Positions 33,030-44,545 of a stretch of DNA of 64,000 nucleotides are shown here, in pieces. Source of the stretch: Chara braunii (Eukaryota > Streptophyta > Charophyceae > Charales > Characeae); the NCBI GenBank assembly GCA_003427395.1, contig BFEA01000410.1, forward strand, positions 1,281,229-1,345,228. Direction: 5' to 3'. A program made the translations under genes and the position numbers. Position 1 is the stretch's first letter; each line of letters opens with the position of its first letter. A model generated the notes under the pieces. That model was not told the origin of the DNA. It ran no database searches and saw nothing but the letters and a program-made list of their open reading frames with translations.

Positions 33030-33432
33030 AATCCTTATGCTAGTGTGTCTTTCCATGATCTGACAGGAGATTCATGTCCATTGTTGCACTCCTTGGGAGC
33101 AATGAAACAAGGTAAGTTTTTTTTTGTTTTTCTTTTTCTTCTCTTTGTTTTCCTTTTATTTTTCTCCTTGCTGTTTTTCTTGCTTTTTCTGATTCTGGCC
33201 TCGTTCCTGACCAGATCCGTTAAGTTTCTTCGGAATGTGTAGTAGAAGAGGACAGAGGAGGTGGCTTGAACGTAGCTATAAGGCAGTCTAGGTGCATAGT
33301 AGCAGCGAAATTTGGCTTGCTTGGTTTAGGACTCGATCTCTAGTATTGTAGTAACCTGGTAGCCNTCGCCAGGACTTAGGGGTGGTGTGGTGTGGTTTTG
33401 ACGGGTAGAGCATCAGAGCCGGAGTGATTATC
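33030..33432. other. Intergenic DNA with T-rich tract
   Basis: Includes a T-rich tract (33116-33190) and an isolated unknown base near 33365. No gene. Confidence 0.5.
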
Positions 33433-33974
33433 CCGTGATGCACTGGTTAAATAGCTGGATCAAGAAAGTGAGAATCCTCTCTAACCGGATGACGTCGACA
33501 CGACTGGGGGAATGGATTGTGTGGGAAGGGGGATGGGTCATCTCTGACGACTGTGGCAGTCGTGCCTCTCATCACTCATCATGCGCTTCAAGTGACCACT
33601 GTTAACAGCCACGTGTTAANGAAGGGGGATGGGTCATCTCTGACGACTGTGGCAGTCGTGCCTCTCATCACTCATCATGCGCTTCAAGTGACCACTGTTA
33701 ACAGCCACGTGTTAACGTGAGTCTGTCTTATAATTAAGATGCTTTGATGAATCTACAGCGTGTATGGCCTCTGGCCGAGTGTGTTGTTGACTGCGTGCTT
33801 GGCAGTTCTCTGAATCCTATCATCCAAGGTCGTAACCATCTAGGAGATCGTACCTAGCGGAGGTGGCGGCTTATGATAAGAAGCGTTCGTTGGTAGCTCA
33901 AGACGAAGATTCGGTGTGAAGATTGTACTAGCTAGAGGACTATCGGATGTTGAGGGGTTTATCTTCGATATCTG
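33433..33974 (+). other. Leader of the CCHC/GIY-YIG element
   Basis: From CGTGATGCACTGGTTAAATA to about 33820 this matches an inverted copy at 50.05-50.37 kb, which marks it as the 5' untranslated part of a dispersed element. It contains a 94-bp duplication separated by one unknown base. Confidence 0.7.
33526..33714. repeat. 94-bp direct duplication around a single N
   Basis: GAAGGGGGATGGGTCATCTC to CCACGTGTTAA appears at 33526-33619 and again, identically, at 33621-33714 with one unknown base between. The homologous copy at 50.2-50.3 kb has the unit once, so an unmerged assembly overlap is the likeliest cause. Confidence 0.9.
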
Positions 33975-36287
33975 ATGAGTGACGGAGCTGATTCAAGAAG
34001 AAACATGGAAGGTGGGGGTGGTGGCGGTTTGCCGCCAGACAATTGGAAGTGTTATAAATGCGGCGAAGGTGGCCACTTCATATGTGACTGTGCAGAGTTT
34101 GGGCAGGTGAAAGCTCTCGGGCGTGCCTTTGTCCCGTCTGCACAAACGGTTAACCCCACTCACATGGGTAGACCCGCGGTGGCTAGTACAAGTATAGCTG
34201 CTCGGAGGAGCTGGTCGGATGAAAGTGGGACTGAGAGGGGCGAGACGGGAGATGATACGAATGCGCTCATGAGGGAATACTTTCTGCAAATGGCGGAGGA
34301 ACGTAGAAACCGTGTTGAGCGTGAAGCCGAGGAGGAAAAATGTCGTAAAGAAGAAGAACTCAGACAGGAGCGAGAGAACAAAAGGTTGCTTCGCCAGGAG
34401 GAAAGACAAAGGCTAAAAGCGGAGCGTGATGCGCGTTTGCTACGGATTATTCGTAGTGAAATGCGCAAGGACCGGAACGAAGAGAGGGAAAGGTATGAAA
34501 GGAGAGGGAAAGGCGTGGTCAAAGCTGGTTGTCGATCCGAATCCATAGAGGATGAAAAAGAGCGGCTACGTCGGCTGATTGCACCGAAGACAATCGGTAA
34601 TACCGAGGAAGAAGTTGATGACGAGTTGTTGGCATTACGCGCGTTGGCGGCAAAGTTGAATTTGACGGAGAAAAGGAAACGTGGTCCTGATTTACCTGTT
34701 GGTAATAGTCCACCTATAGTCACACCGGAGAAGAAGTCAAATACGAAGTTGTCGGGGGAGTCCATGGCGCGAATTGAGTTGTTGAAAAGTGAGCAAGGCG
34801 CAGATGCGGGTACTTCGTGTACACCGAGGAAGATCGATCTTTCACTCAAACATATTGTGGCGTCGTGCGGCCCAGGAGGAAAGGAGAAGTTCGAGAAGGA
34901 ATGTTCAGACTTCTATGATGCGTTGACCATTTAGGAACTCAAGGAGGCTTGCCGGCGCGAGAAAGTTGCCTATGAAAACCGTGAGTTGGCCATAAAGCGT
35001 TTGGTGATTCGACGATCGTCAGTTGCCTACGATCCTTCGGTTATTCCGCTTCCAACAATTCCACGGATGCAAACAAGGGGCGCTAAAGGCGTCATGATCA
35101 AAGATGGTAAGGAAGAAAGGAGGTCGGATCATTGTGACTCCGGGCAATCGTACTCTGACGAGGAATCTGAGTGAGGTGCTGATTGTTGCAACGACTATTT
35201 GGAGGTGGCCGAACGACTTTGTGATCGTAGACTACATAACAAGGGTAAGTGTAAGACTGATGAGGGGATACTTCGGGCTGCTACGATTGGATTGATTTTG
35301 AGTGAGAAGTTAAAATGGGGTGAGAAATTCGTGAATTACTGGTTGGACGAGATAGAGAAAGGGAAGTTTGACTTGTCGGAGCCGCGAAGCTGTGTTTATT
35401 TGCTGATCTCGCCCAGGTACAAGCAAACTTACATTGGCATGACGGAGCGTGGGTTTTGGGCACGGTGGCGAGAGCACTTTAGGCAAGGAAGGAGGGGGAC
35501 GAAGTAGAGGCGGCAATTATATAACTGCCTGGGGAAGGTCGGGGCTCACCGGTACGTAGCACTACCATTATTCTTAAGCGAAGATCGTTCAAAATTAGAG
35601 GCTGTTGAGGCGACCCTGATTAGGCATTGGTCACCTTCGCTGAATGTTCGATCGGTAAAATCAAGGAAAACACCCAAGAAATCCAAGCGTAGGCCAGGAA
35701 GAAGGGAGAGGATGAAATGGAAAGGCGACACTGGCAGTAGGCTAAGAGAGTATCATAAGGACACCGGGAGAATCTTGGAAGTAAGCCTTGAAGGAAAAAA
35801 TGAAGGCAGTGTAAAAGTTGTGGAAACGTTACGAAGCTTGATCAAACGGAAAGGGGAGGTTGTTCTCTATTGTAATGGCGGAAGGACTTGGGTGGATGGC
35901 TGGCGAGTGGTGCAGAGGTTGTTCGGAGAGACTAGGGTAAAATTTGGAAGAGGAACGCGACCTCTGCGACGGTGCAAGAAGTACTTCGAAACTGAAGGAA
36001 GAATTGTCCTCCGAAGGATTACGGAGGCCTCACCTGCTGCGCTGGCCATCGGGGATGAGATGGTCGGGATGTTCAAGAACCAACGAAAATTGAAGAATCT
36101 TCGAACCAAGAGTTTGGTCGAGTTAGCAAGGTACTATAGTGCGGTCAAGATTTTCACAACAAAGAGAAGCAGATCCAAGGCAAAAATGATGATTTCCAGG
36201 GTTGTCCGTGATAATTTTGGAGTAAACATCCGAACGAGGATCATTGTGAAGACTCAGTATGACGAGAGTTGTTGCGACAAAACTTAG
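33975..36287 (+). pseudogene. CCHC zinc knuckle - coiled coil - GIY-YIG nuclease frame
   Basis: From the ATG at 33975 one frame of 770 codons runs to a TAG at 36285, broken only by TAG (codon 320), TGA (codon 400) and TAG (codon 511). Residues 24-39 form a perfect zinc knuckle (C26, C29, H34, C39 in CYKCGEGGHFICDC). Residues ~90-200 are Glu/Arg/Lys-rich, likely coiled coil. Residues ~473-554 form a GIY-YIG endonuclease: VYLL at 474, YIG at 486-488, the R-W-x-E-H stretch, LPLF, then VEATLIRHWSPSLN, where E545 fits the metal-binding Glu and the final Asn is conserved. A basic C-terminal domain (~580-770) is unrecognised. No reverse transcriptase follows. GIY-YIG enzymes cut DNA, and in Penelope-like retroelements they prime integration. 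I infer a 5' piece of such an element, but a stand-alone family is possible. Confidence 0.82.
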
Positions 36288-37447
36288 TTAGCCCCTGGAC
36301 TACTGCTACTTAGGCTCTGATAGCGGCTGCCGCTTTGACAGTGCTGATAGGCCACTGCAGCTGTGCATAGAGCGTTGTTGAGGGTTGTGTTCCTGGGGGC
36401 TATTACCGTGCGCTCAGGAGGTGGCGGATGTTTGGGTCAGTATCTGCTCAGCAAGTTGCTGATGCTGTTATGAGTGGCACTTCGTACTACGGTTGCTTTC
36501 TTTGCAGGTTTTTGCCTTCAACATTGGGCCAGCGCTGTGAACTTCGAGTATGAGTGTTAGTAAGGATGTTGATGCTGGACGCTGCTGATTACTCTGACCA
36601 GGTGATGCCATGACCATGCCTTTGTCTGGTGCTGTGCGGCTAGCTCTACGGGGCAAGGGTGAGACCCCCCGCTACTAAGCATGCCCTCTCTCACGGCTGT
36701 TTTCATAGGAGTTATAGCCATGACCTTCGTCATAATAATCATCACTACCCCGTTGGTTATTTCGTACTAAGTTTCAAATAAACCTAGTTGGAGTTGACGG
36801 CCAGATGCACTCGTACTTAAAGGGGCCGCTGTAGGCAGCAGAGGAAGAGCGGGCTGCGAAGCTGCTGGCCCACTTTTTTGGCTTGCGACGCTGTTTGCCG
36901 TTGGATGAGGCTGCAACAAGGCTAACCGCGGGGTGTCTTCTCATCGAGCGTCCAATTGATTACAATATCTGGTATGCTCTACTACTAGGTGGGCTGCAGG
37001 TTGCCTTGGTTGTGTTTCTGCTGCAGCAGCTGCTATATCTGTCACAAAGTGCTATGGTTACTGAGTAACTCTACACTACTGAGCGCGCTGTGTACCGCTG
37101 TGTACTGCTGCTACGGTTGCTGCGTCTTCAGCTTTGCATACGTTGTGGTGGTTGCTACAAGCTCTCGGCCGGTCATACGGGTACTGTTATAGCTGCTGAG
37201 TATTAGTTGCGCCAATACACTGTGTTTCACTATGTACTGCTGTGCCTCGAATAGACTAAGGAGCTGTACCTGGACACGGTCTCTCCAGGCTGAGAGGCCG
37301 CGGTCTGGTCGAAAAGAGGGATACGAAAGCTTGGAGGGGGGGGCGGAGTTTGGTGCAGCGAGGGTTATTGCTGTGACTCTGAGAGCCTGTCAGGGGACTT
37401 GTGCGTTGCATTCTGGCCGTGGTTTTGGTTGTCTTCTGTGGCGGTAT
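36288..37447. other. CTG-rich intergenic DNA
   Basis: Rich in GCTGCTA / CTGCAGCAG words and small palindromes (GTTACTGAGTAAC near 37056). No reverse transcriptase or other gene seen after the GIY-YIG frame. Confidence 0.5.
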
Positions 37448-37968
37448 TGACCATCATTACGGGGCCCTCAGACGCATCCAGGTAACGTGGCCCTCTCCAG
37501 TGAGTTTGAGCGCACCTCTCTTGGATCTGAGCGTCTAACCTGTCTACTTCTATCCTTCTTACTCTCAGTCTAGTATGAGGTTACGAGAGGAAAGCGGCAG
37601 GGGGGATTGGCAACCCGTACGACCGCGGCAAGACCTTGTGGGAGGTCAGCCCACCGATTGCGGGAGCTCCGCCGGAACTNAGGAGGAGTTCTGGGGGCGG
37701 GGAACTCAGAGGTAACTTTCTTTTTCCCTTATATACCCAGATATAACCCCTATCTATATCTTTCTCTATGTATTGGTTGAGTACTGCGCATGCATCCTAT
37801 AGTTGACTTTTGTCTAACTTTCAGGATCTAAACTCAGATAAGCTAAAGGAATGCATGCTTAATCTTAAGTTTTAGTTTCTTTATGGTATGAAAGCAGGCA
37901 TGTATCACACAAGGGGGTGCATCTGGGGGGAAGGGTGGGAGGAAGGCAGTTATACATGAAGTTTGNCC

Positions 37969-38981
37969 GGGTCCTTTAGGTTGGGGAAACCCAGTGCTGT
38001 GTTTCATTCTGGTAATGCATGAAGTAGTCAGACCCTTCTGTAAGTTCAGGGGGTCTGATTGCTTTGGAGGCTGGGAGGTCCCCATAAGTTTAGGGAGACC
38101 CAGTGCTATGGTTTGCGTGGAGAGTTAGGCTGTTCTGTAAGTTCAGGTGGCCTAACTGCTCTGACTTGTGAAGGCTTGACTGTGGTTGAAATTTTCAGGG
38201 ACTTAGGGCGCTCGATAAGTTTTGGTACCCTATGTTGCCTTGATTTTCTTTGTTTTTTTTTCTGTTTCTTTGTTTCTGAACAAGGTGACTGAGCTGTTCT
38301 GTAAGTTCAGGTGGCGTAGTCCCTTTCTGTTTTATTCTGAGGGAGTAGCTTTGAAAAGGAACTTGGCCCTTCTGTAAGTTCAGGGGGCCACGCACATGAT
38401 GATTTAGAGAGGAATGAACTTGGCGAAGAGTTGGGTCCTTCTATAAGTTCAGGGGATCTGGCTCAAAGCCGCGCACATAAGGGTTCAGAGGGGACTGACT
38501 TTGGCAAGAAAGATAGGTCCCTCTGTAAGTTGAGGGGATCTAGCCCAAAGGCCATGCACGCTGGATCAGGGAGAAAGGAGTTTGGCAGAGAGGCAGATCC
38601 TTCTGTAAGTTCAGGGGGTCTGACTCAATGCCTCGCACATGTTTGAACCCGAAGGTTATAACTTGGATACACTTTGATATTATATTGTTTAAGAACAGGC
38701 TAGTCAGACCCTTCTGTAAGTTCAGGGGGCCTGACTATAGCTTATCACAACCTGAAGAGAGTATGAATTAAGAATAGAACTTGAGGTAAGATGGGGCAGA
38801 CTGAACGTGAGGAGTTCAGTCCTATGCAACCTTAGAAGACTAAATTCAGATAAATATATATAACTGGGATATTAAGCAGTTCAGGGCTTATGCCAAAATG
38901 AAGAGAGAAGTAGTTGTGCCCTCTGTTTGTGTATATTCTTGGCTAAGTCAGACTGTTCTGTAAGTTCAGGTGGTCTGGCTT
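37969..38981 (+). repeat. Hairpin array II in R2 (about twelve hairpins)
   Basis: Loop mostly CTTCTGTAAGTTCAGGGG. Clear arms: AGTCAGAC/GTCTGATT (38026, 38053), AGTTAGGC/GCCTAACT (38123, 38150), TAGGG/CCCTA (38204, 38228), TGGCCC/GGGCCA (38364, 38385), TAGGTCC/GGATCTA (38514, 38536), CAGATCC/GGGTCTG (38594, 38616), TAGTCAGACC/GGCCTGACTA (38701, 38728), AAGTCAGAC/GTCTGGCTT (38945, 38973). Many departures are G-T pairs. Two hairpins (38077 and 38204) keep an ATAAGTTT loop like R1. Confidence 0.9.
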
Positions 38982-39244
38982 TATGCCTTTTGTAAGCTGG
39001 GTACAGAGGGATAACTCACTGAGAGTTCATGAACTATTGTTGGAAAAGTCTCAAAATTGGGGAGGTGAGAGGACTTACCTTTGTGGTATGGCTTTGCATG
39101 TGGATGAGTCGCACCTGTGTCTAGTCTGAGGTTTGTATTGATAGGTAGTTGCTTTAGTGCTCGCCATGTGATAGAGCTATAAGAGGTAGTTGTCTTTTCT
39201 GCTTAGTCTTGTTGTCTCGCAGTTTCTGGGTCACTTTGTAGATT

Positions 39245-39545
39245 TGGTCTTGTAGAAATCTTGGAAAGTTACTTTCTCTACGGGAAGCGCTGCCGAAATT
39301 TCTGCAAAACCAAGGAGTTGGTTAAGTTTGACTCTTCAAAGGTTGAACTTTTGTTGAAGTACTTCTGACTTAGTAAGAATTTGGGAAACCTTCCTTTCTA
39401 GGGGAAGTGCTGCCCAAATTTTTGCTAGTTCAGGGACTTAGACAAACATTGACTTTTGAAAGTTGAGATTTATCTTAGTGTCTATATTTGAGCTCGTATA
39501 AATTCTGGGAANGNAGTTTTCCTACGNGAAGCGNTGCCNAAATTT
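39245..39545 (+). repeat. Hairpin array I in R2
   Basis: Three units, one with AATTTGGG/CCCAAATT arms, where other copies have TTGG/CCAA: a paired extension. The loop carries CTCTACGGGAAGCGCTGCC. Confidence 0.78.
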
Positions 39546-40650
39546 TCTTGTTTTTAGAGGAGTTAGACTATAAGTCGACAGGTGGCGACCCTTAGGCAAT
39601 CACTTATAGGAGAGGTGTACCTAAAGATCTAGGTNTTACTCTGGGTACTTNTACANGGGTAAGTTTAGGCCTAACATCTGTAGAATTCGGGTGCAGATGA
39701 GATATGGAGGTTACCCTCCATACGCTTATATGATTAGCTGGAATATTGACTTGTCTTGTTATACAGGTTTACTCTTTGGTTAATTTGATCCAGAACTTGG
39801 GTCAGTGTCAGCTCGATCCTACAAGGATCGTCTTCTGTTATCCTTGATAACAGGTCCGTTACCGATTCGTCGGTCTACGACTCAACTCCATCCCTCTTCC
39901 CTTGCTCAACCTAAAAGAGCTTTGGCCGGTGGTTTTCGTTGTTTCATTAAGGTTTTCACCCGGGCTTTTATTGAATGGTCATTTAAAGGAAACACTGAGT
40001 ATTTATTTACGGAGGTTGGACGGAGGTTGGGGTTTGCATGGCTAAAGCATGGGGTGTGAGTACAANGAAGTGATTGAAGTTGACCCCGTGTAGTGTGTGG
40101 GCTCTATTCTCTCTGTTCAACTTTGATGTGAATGCAGGTATGTTTCCTGGGTCAGATTTGCATCGTGATTGTGAGAAGTGATCGACCCACAAATTTAAGC
40201 CTCTATATGTCTATGTATTGCTTATATACCCTTATGTATGGACAGAACATAGGCATGTTCGCTTGGGCCTGCACGTAGAGGGTAGTCGGGAACGCAACTA
40301 AGGGACGAGCGCCCCACTACTTTTCTTTTGCTTTTTGAAGTTCTTAGTCGGACGTTAGTCCTGAACCCGCGTTCCAGGTCCTTGTCCAGGACAAGGCGGG
40401 TTCCGGCTCCACGAGATGGGAGGATTTCCTTTCAAGTGGAGCCTTGATGGATCGCCTACCACGACATCCTGGTAAAGGCACAAAGAAGTCGCGGAGGCCG
40501 AACGGTGCGTCCTTCAGCCGTTCAATATCGTGAGGGGTAAGACCCCACGATATATTTTTCTTCAGCCATTCAATATCGTGAGGATATTACTGCGACTGTT
40601 TGCATCTTCAGATAGTGCCAGTCGATATGGGGAGGCCCTGCTACCACGCA

Positions 40651-40660
40651 GGTTTATATT
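40651..40660 (+). promoter_or_regulatory. TATA-like box of LTR R2
   Basis: GGTTTATATTAGAATCTCGCG, in the same context as in R1. Confidence 0.5.
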
Positions 40661-41037
40661 AGAATCTCGCGCGCGACGCTTATCCGAGTTCACGTCGGAA
40701 AGTTATGGGTTAGTTACTCAAGGGACTAGGATAGAGCGGTTTGTTCGTTTGTGTCGTTTCGTTCGAGTGGGTACGTTTGTAAGCGTGTGTTATGTTTTGT
40801 TTTGTTGTTATGTGGTGTACGTGCGAGTGTAGAGTACGTCCTAGTCGACCGCCGACGGGTCGCACTTGGGACTTCAGCCACCCCAAGAAGACGACTCACG
40901 CGCGGGTTCGACAAAGGCGTAATACCGCGCGTACCCCCTATGCGACAGCGAACGAGAAACGCCCTCGGCTGGTCCACCTCTGCGATTGCAACAGAGTAGC
41001 TTTCGTATTGTGGACTGGTAGCTCAGCGGGAATACGC

Positions 41038-41071
41038 CCACCGCAGGGAGGTGACAACTCCCGAATGGTGG
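41038..41071 (+). other. LTR-end hairpin with GTGACAA loop (R2)
   Basis: CCACC/GGTGG outer and GGGAG/CTCCC inner stems around GTGACAA. The inner loops differ from R1 (GCA/GAAT versus AAA/GTAA). Confidence 0.8.
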
Positions 41072-42264
41072 AGGTAAGCTGTGCCTCGTGTAGGCCTTAT
41101 CCTGTTGTAGGGGCTCGCAAGAGGTATGGCTGGCGCACCCGGCCGGAGCGGCCTATAGGAAGCTCCGTTGGATTGTGTTCATGGTTAGGTGGTCCTGTTC
41201 CTGCGTGACACGGCCGGGAGGGTCCCGCGCTGCTTCGTGCGGTGCCGGACCGATGCGCTTAACAACGCGCCTTGAGGGTTAATCTCTCGACGCAGGACAA
41301 TCGCCAAGTGCGGTTGAAGACCACACACCCTCTTCTGCACTCTGTGCAGAGTGGGTGGTACACAGGTCCATACCTGTGGTGGCTGTCGCCTCTTACTGCC
41401 CTGGAGACGAGCCCCACTCCAGGCTTGGGCAGATGTCAAGGGGTTTGACTTTGACGGCTGCCACGGACTACAACGTCCAACTATAAAAATTAACAAGCAA
41501 AATCATACAATAAGTAAATAAACATCCCACCACTTATACATCAAATCAGATATCGAGATAACAACAAAAGAAGGAGAAACATAGACCCATCAGGTATGTA
41601 GATCGTGTGACACATGATTGTCATTCTCACTTCCTCCAAAGTAAGACCCATATATCAAACTCCAAAATACTAACCTGCATAAAACACAGACACACACAAT
41701 AGGCACATGGCCATACACCAATGTGGTCAACTTTACTATTCTCTGTAACTCACATCATGCCTCACACACTCAAGCCCCAGTCATAATTCAACTTTCATAA
41801 ATCTCATAAATTCTTTATAATGGTCATTTAAAAGAAGCTCGGTTAAAACCCTCAAAGAAACATATAAAACCTCAGGGCTAAGGCAATCAGGCTGAGGTAC
41901 AAGTATAAGCCAACTTGTGTCGTGAGCCGACGAGTCGGCGATCAACCAACCGACCTGTTATCAGTGATAACAGAAGATGATCCTCGTGGGATCAAGCTAA
42001 AATTAGTCCAAATGCTGAGTCAAACGATCAAGAGGACCTGTAGCACAAGACATGTCAATGCCCCAAGCTAAAATTATAAGCTCACGGAGAATAATTTCCA
42101 TATCATAGTCTCACTCAGAATCCTCCTAATTAATTATGTCTAAGTCTGCCTCTAGGTCAGCGACCAAAGAAAGGTAGACTCATGGCATAATCCCCCCTAT
42201 CCAGGTAGGATCGGCAGAATCGCCACCTGTCAAAATATAGTCTAACTCCTCTAAACTAAGAAAA

Positions 42265-42580
42265 TTTCGGCAGCGCTTCCCGTATGAAAAATGCCTTCTC
42301 AGAATTTATATCAGCCTAAGTATAAAAAACAAAAATAATCTTCAACCTCCCAAGGTCAAATTTTGTCTAACTCCCTGAATTAACAAAAAATCGGGCAGCA
42401 CCCCCTTTAGAGAAGGAGATTTCCCAGATTTTTACTAAGTCAAAAAGCCAGAGAAGTTGAACTTTGAGAAGACAAAATCTGACTAACTCCTTGGTTTTGT
42501 AGAAATTTCGGCAGCGCTTCCCGTAGAGAAATTAGCTTAACAAGATTTATACAAGGCTAAGTATAACAAAAAGATCGCAG
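42265..42580 (-). repeat. Hairpin array I in F2
   Basis: Three units. The middle one pairs AAAAATC with GATTTTT around CGGGCAGCACCCCCTTTAGA, where other copies have A-T pairs, so one position changed on both sides. Confidence 0.78.
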
Positions 42581-42844
42581 CAAATGTAGAAATTGACCTA
42601 AGTAAAAAAACTCAACTCAGAAAATGCAGGAATTAAAAGTACCTCCTATGGCTCTACCATGTGGCGAGCAGCTAAAGCAACTACCTATCAAACTGAAACT
42701 CAAACTAAGTAGTGGCCTTACCCAGTCACATGCAGGCCAAACCACTAAGGTAAGTACTCTCACCAGCCCAAGTCAACTTAGCAGACAATAGTTCGTAGTC
42801 TTTCAATGATTTATCCCTTTATACCCAGCTTACATAGGGCATAA

Positions 42845-43511
42845 GGCTAGACCACCAAGACTTATGGAACATATCTAGCCCAGCCAGGAAGTGTACACAG
42901 ACAAATGGCACAACAACTTTTCTCTTCTTTGGGCATATGATCAGATCACCCTAGTTGCCCTGAACTGTTTAGATATCCCAACTTTATATAATTGTCTTCA
43001 CTTATTCTTTTGAGGTAGCATAGAACTGAGCCGATCATCTTCAGCTCAAGACTCAGTCTGCCCCTTCGTACCACAAATTTATTCCTAGTTAATACTCTCT
43101 TCAGTTGGTGATAAGTTATAGTCAGACCACCCAAACTTATGGGACCCTGTCTGACTAGCCTGTTCATTGATAGAATAATAGTAAAGTATAGCCAAGTTAT
43201 AACCTTCTGGTTCCAGCATGTGCGAGGCGTTGGACCAAGACCACCCAAGCTTATGAAACATGTCTTGGTCCTCAGCCTGGTTCATTTCTCTCAAAGCCAA
43301 GGCAAAAAAAAATCGACAGAAACCCAAAGTAAACAAGGTCGCCAGACTACCCAAACTTATGGATTTGACTGACTCTTGAAAAGTCATTCACATTCAGCCC
43401 TCACAAGGCAGAGCAACCAGACCACCCAAACGTATGGAACATGTCTGGTTCCCCAAGCAATACAAAATAAAACACGGCACTGGGCCTTCCCAAACCTATG
43501 GAACTGGCCCA
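42845..43511 (-). repeat. Hairpin array II in F2 (five clear hairpins)
   Basis: Loop CACCCAAACTTATGGAACAT. Perfect arms: GGCTAGA/TCTAGCC (42845, 42874), TAGTCAGAC/GTCTGACTA (43119, 43149), GGACCAAGAC/GTCTTGGTCC (43232, 43262), AACCAGAC/GTCTGGTT (43415, 43443), TGGGCC/GGCCCA (43481, 43506). A degenerate unit lies near 43344. Confidence 0.92.
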
Positions 43512-44353
43512 ACTTTTGGTTGACCCGACCAAACTTCATGCAATACTGCCTTTCTCCCACCCTTCCCCCCAGATGCAATTCCACAATCTGCTTTCAGGCA
43601 ACACAAAGAAGTCGAAACTGACATTATAGATGCGTTCCTTTATTTAATCTGGTTATGTCCTGAATAGAAAGCAAGAATTATAGGGACAGGCAGGCATACA
43701 TCACTCAAGCTATAGGGGGGATAAACAAACATGGGTGTAGTGGGTTGTACAGATAGAGATGGTTTGCCTGATGGTTCCCTGCCTCCAGAACCTCGCCTAG
43801 GTTCCGGCAGAGTTCCCACAATCGGTGGGATGACTCCCCACAGAGTCTTGATGCGGTCCTACGGGTTGCAATCCCGCTTGCCACCTACCTCTCGTAACCA
43901 ACAGACTAGACCTAGAGTAAGAAGGGCAGATAGAGATACGTTTGAGACTCTCAGATCCAAGGAGGGTGCACTCAGACTCGCGAGAGAGGGCCTTGTTATC
44001 TTGATTCTCCTGAGGGCCACGCAATGGCGGTCAACTGACAGCTTGGACAACGAACTCAACCTGCCGAAGTAACCCCTTCTAACGAGCCTCCCACTCGCAG
44101 CACCAAGTTCCCTCCCTAGGTCCAACTACAGCTGCCCAACACCCTGTATCAGTCCTTATGCGCCGCAACCGTAGTACTTAACGACGGTGAGCACCAATGG
44201 CAGCAAGCCCCAACAGTCACCAAGCAGAATGCAACAGCGGCGACCAGCAGCGGTCAACAGCAGCAGCGATAATCATCGCGCAGTATGCAGTGATAACCTG
44301 TGCCCGGCCAACAGCAGCACCAGCTGTGCACAGTCCGCACACACTCAACAGCG

Positions 44354-44545
44354 GGATACACGCCCGGGTGCCCGGTCAGGAGTGACCCCCTGGGCAGGGT
44401 TCCGGCTGTGCACAGCCCGGATACACGCCCGGGGTGCCCGGTCAGGAGAAACCCCCTGGGCAGCAGCACCAGCTGTGCACAGCCTGGATACACGCCCGGG
44501 TGCCCGGTCAGGAGTGACCCCCTGGGCAGGGTTCTGGGCAGCCCC
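44354..44545. repeat. 65-67-bp minisatellite, three copies
   Basis: Units start GGATACACGCCCGGG at 44354, 44419 and 44486, with GTGCCCGGTCAGGAG and CCCCCTGGGCAG. A related core (CACGCCCGGGTGCCCGGTCG) recurs at 46528-46547. Confidence 0.93.

Larger units (their letters stand above)
37448..41264 (+). mobile_element. LTR R2, near-complete
   Basis: Starts TGACCATCATTACGG and ends GATGCGCTTAACA, about 3.8 kb, colinear with R1: GC-rich block (37585-37710), array II, array I, TATA-like box and GTGACA hairpin (41038-41071). Several isolated unknown bases lie in 37680-40066. No primer site follows; it abuts the inverted LTR F2. Confidence 0.87.
41265..44033 (-). mobile_element. LTR F2, truncated, inverted against R2
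   Basis: Matches R1 in reverse, from the CGCGCCTTGAGGG point (R1 about 22470) to the LTR start at 44033, where the minus strand begins TGACCGCCATTGCGTGG. The promoter-proximal end is missing. The GC-rich block lies at 43770-43890. Confidence 0.85.

Noticed and set aside
33971-34005. CTGATGAG at the start of the GIY-YIG frame as a hammerhead ribozyme core
   Set aside because: The GAAAC partner and a paired stem II are not convincing; the match overlaps the start codon by chance.
34160-34849. 229-codon minus-strand open frame
   Set aside because: Antisense of the charged coiled-coil part of the CCHC/GIY-YIG frame; Ser/Phe/Leu-rich as expected from Glu/Arg/Lys codons.
41020-41090. tRNA-like GGTAGCTCAGCGGG near the LTR end
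   Set aside because: Looks like a tRNA A-box, but no anticodon arm or T-arm follows; the GGTTCGA word lies upstream, in the wrong order.
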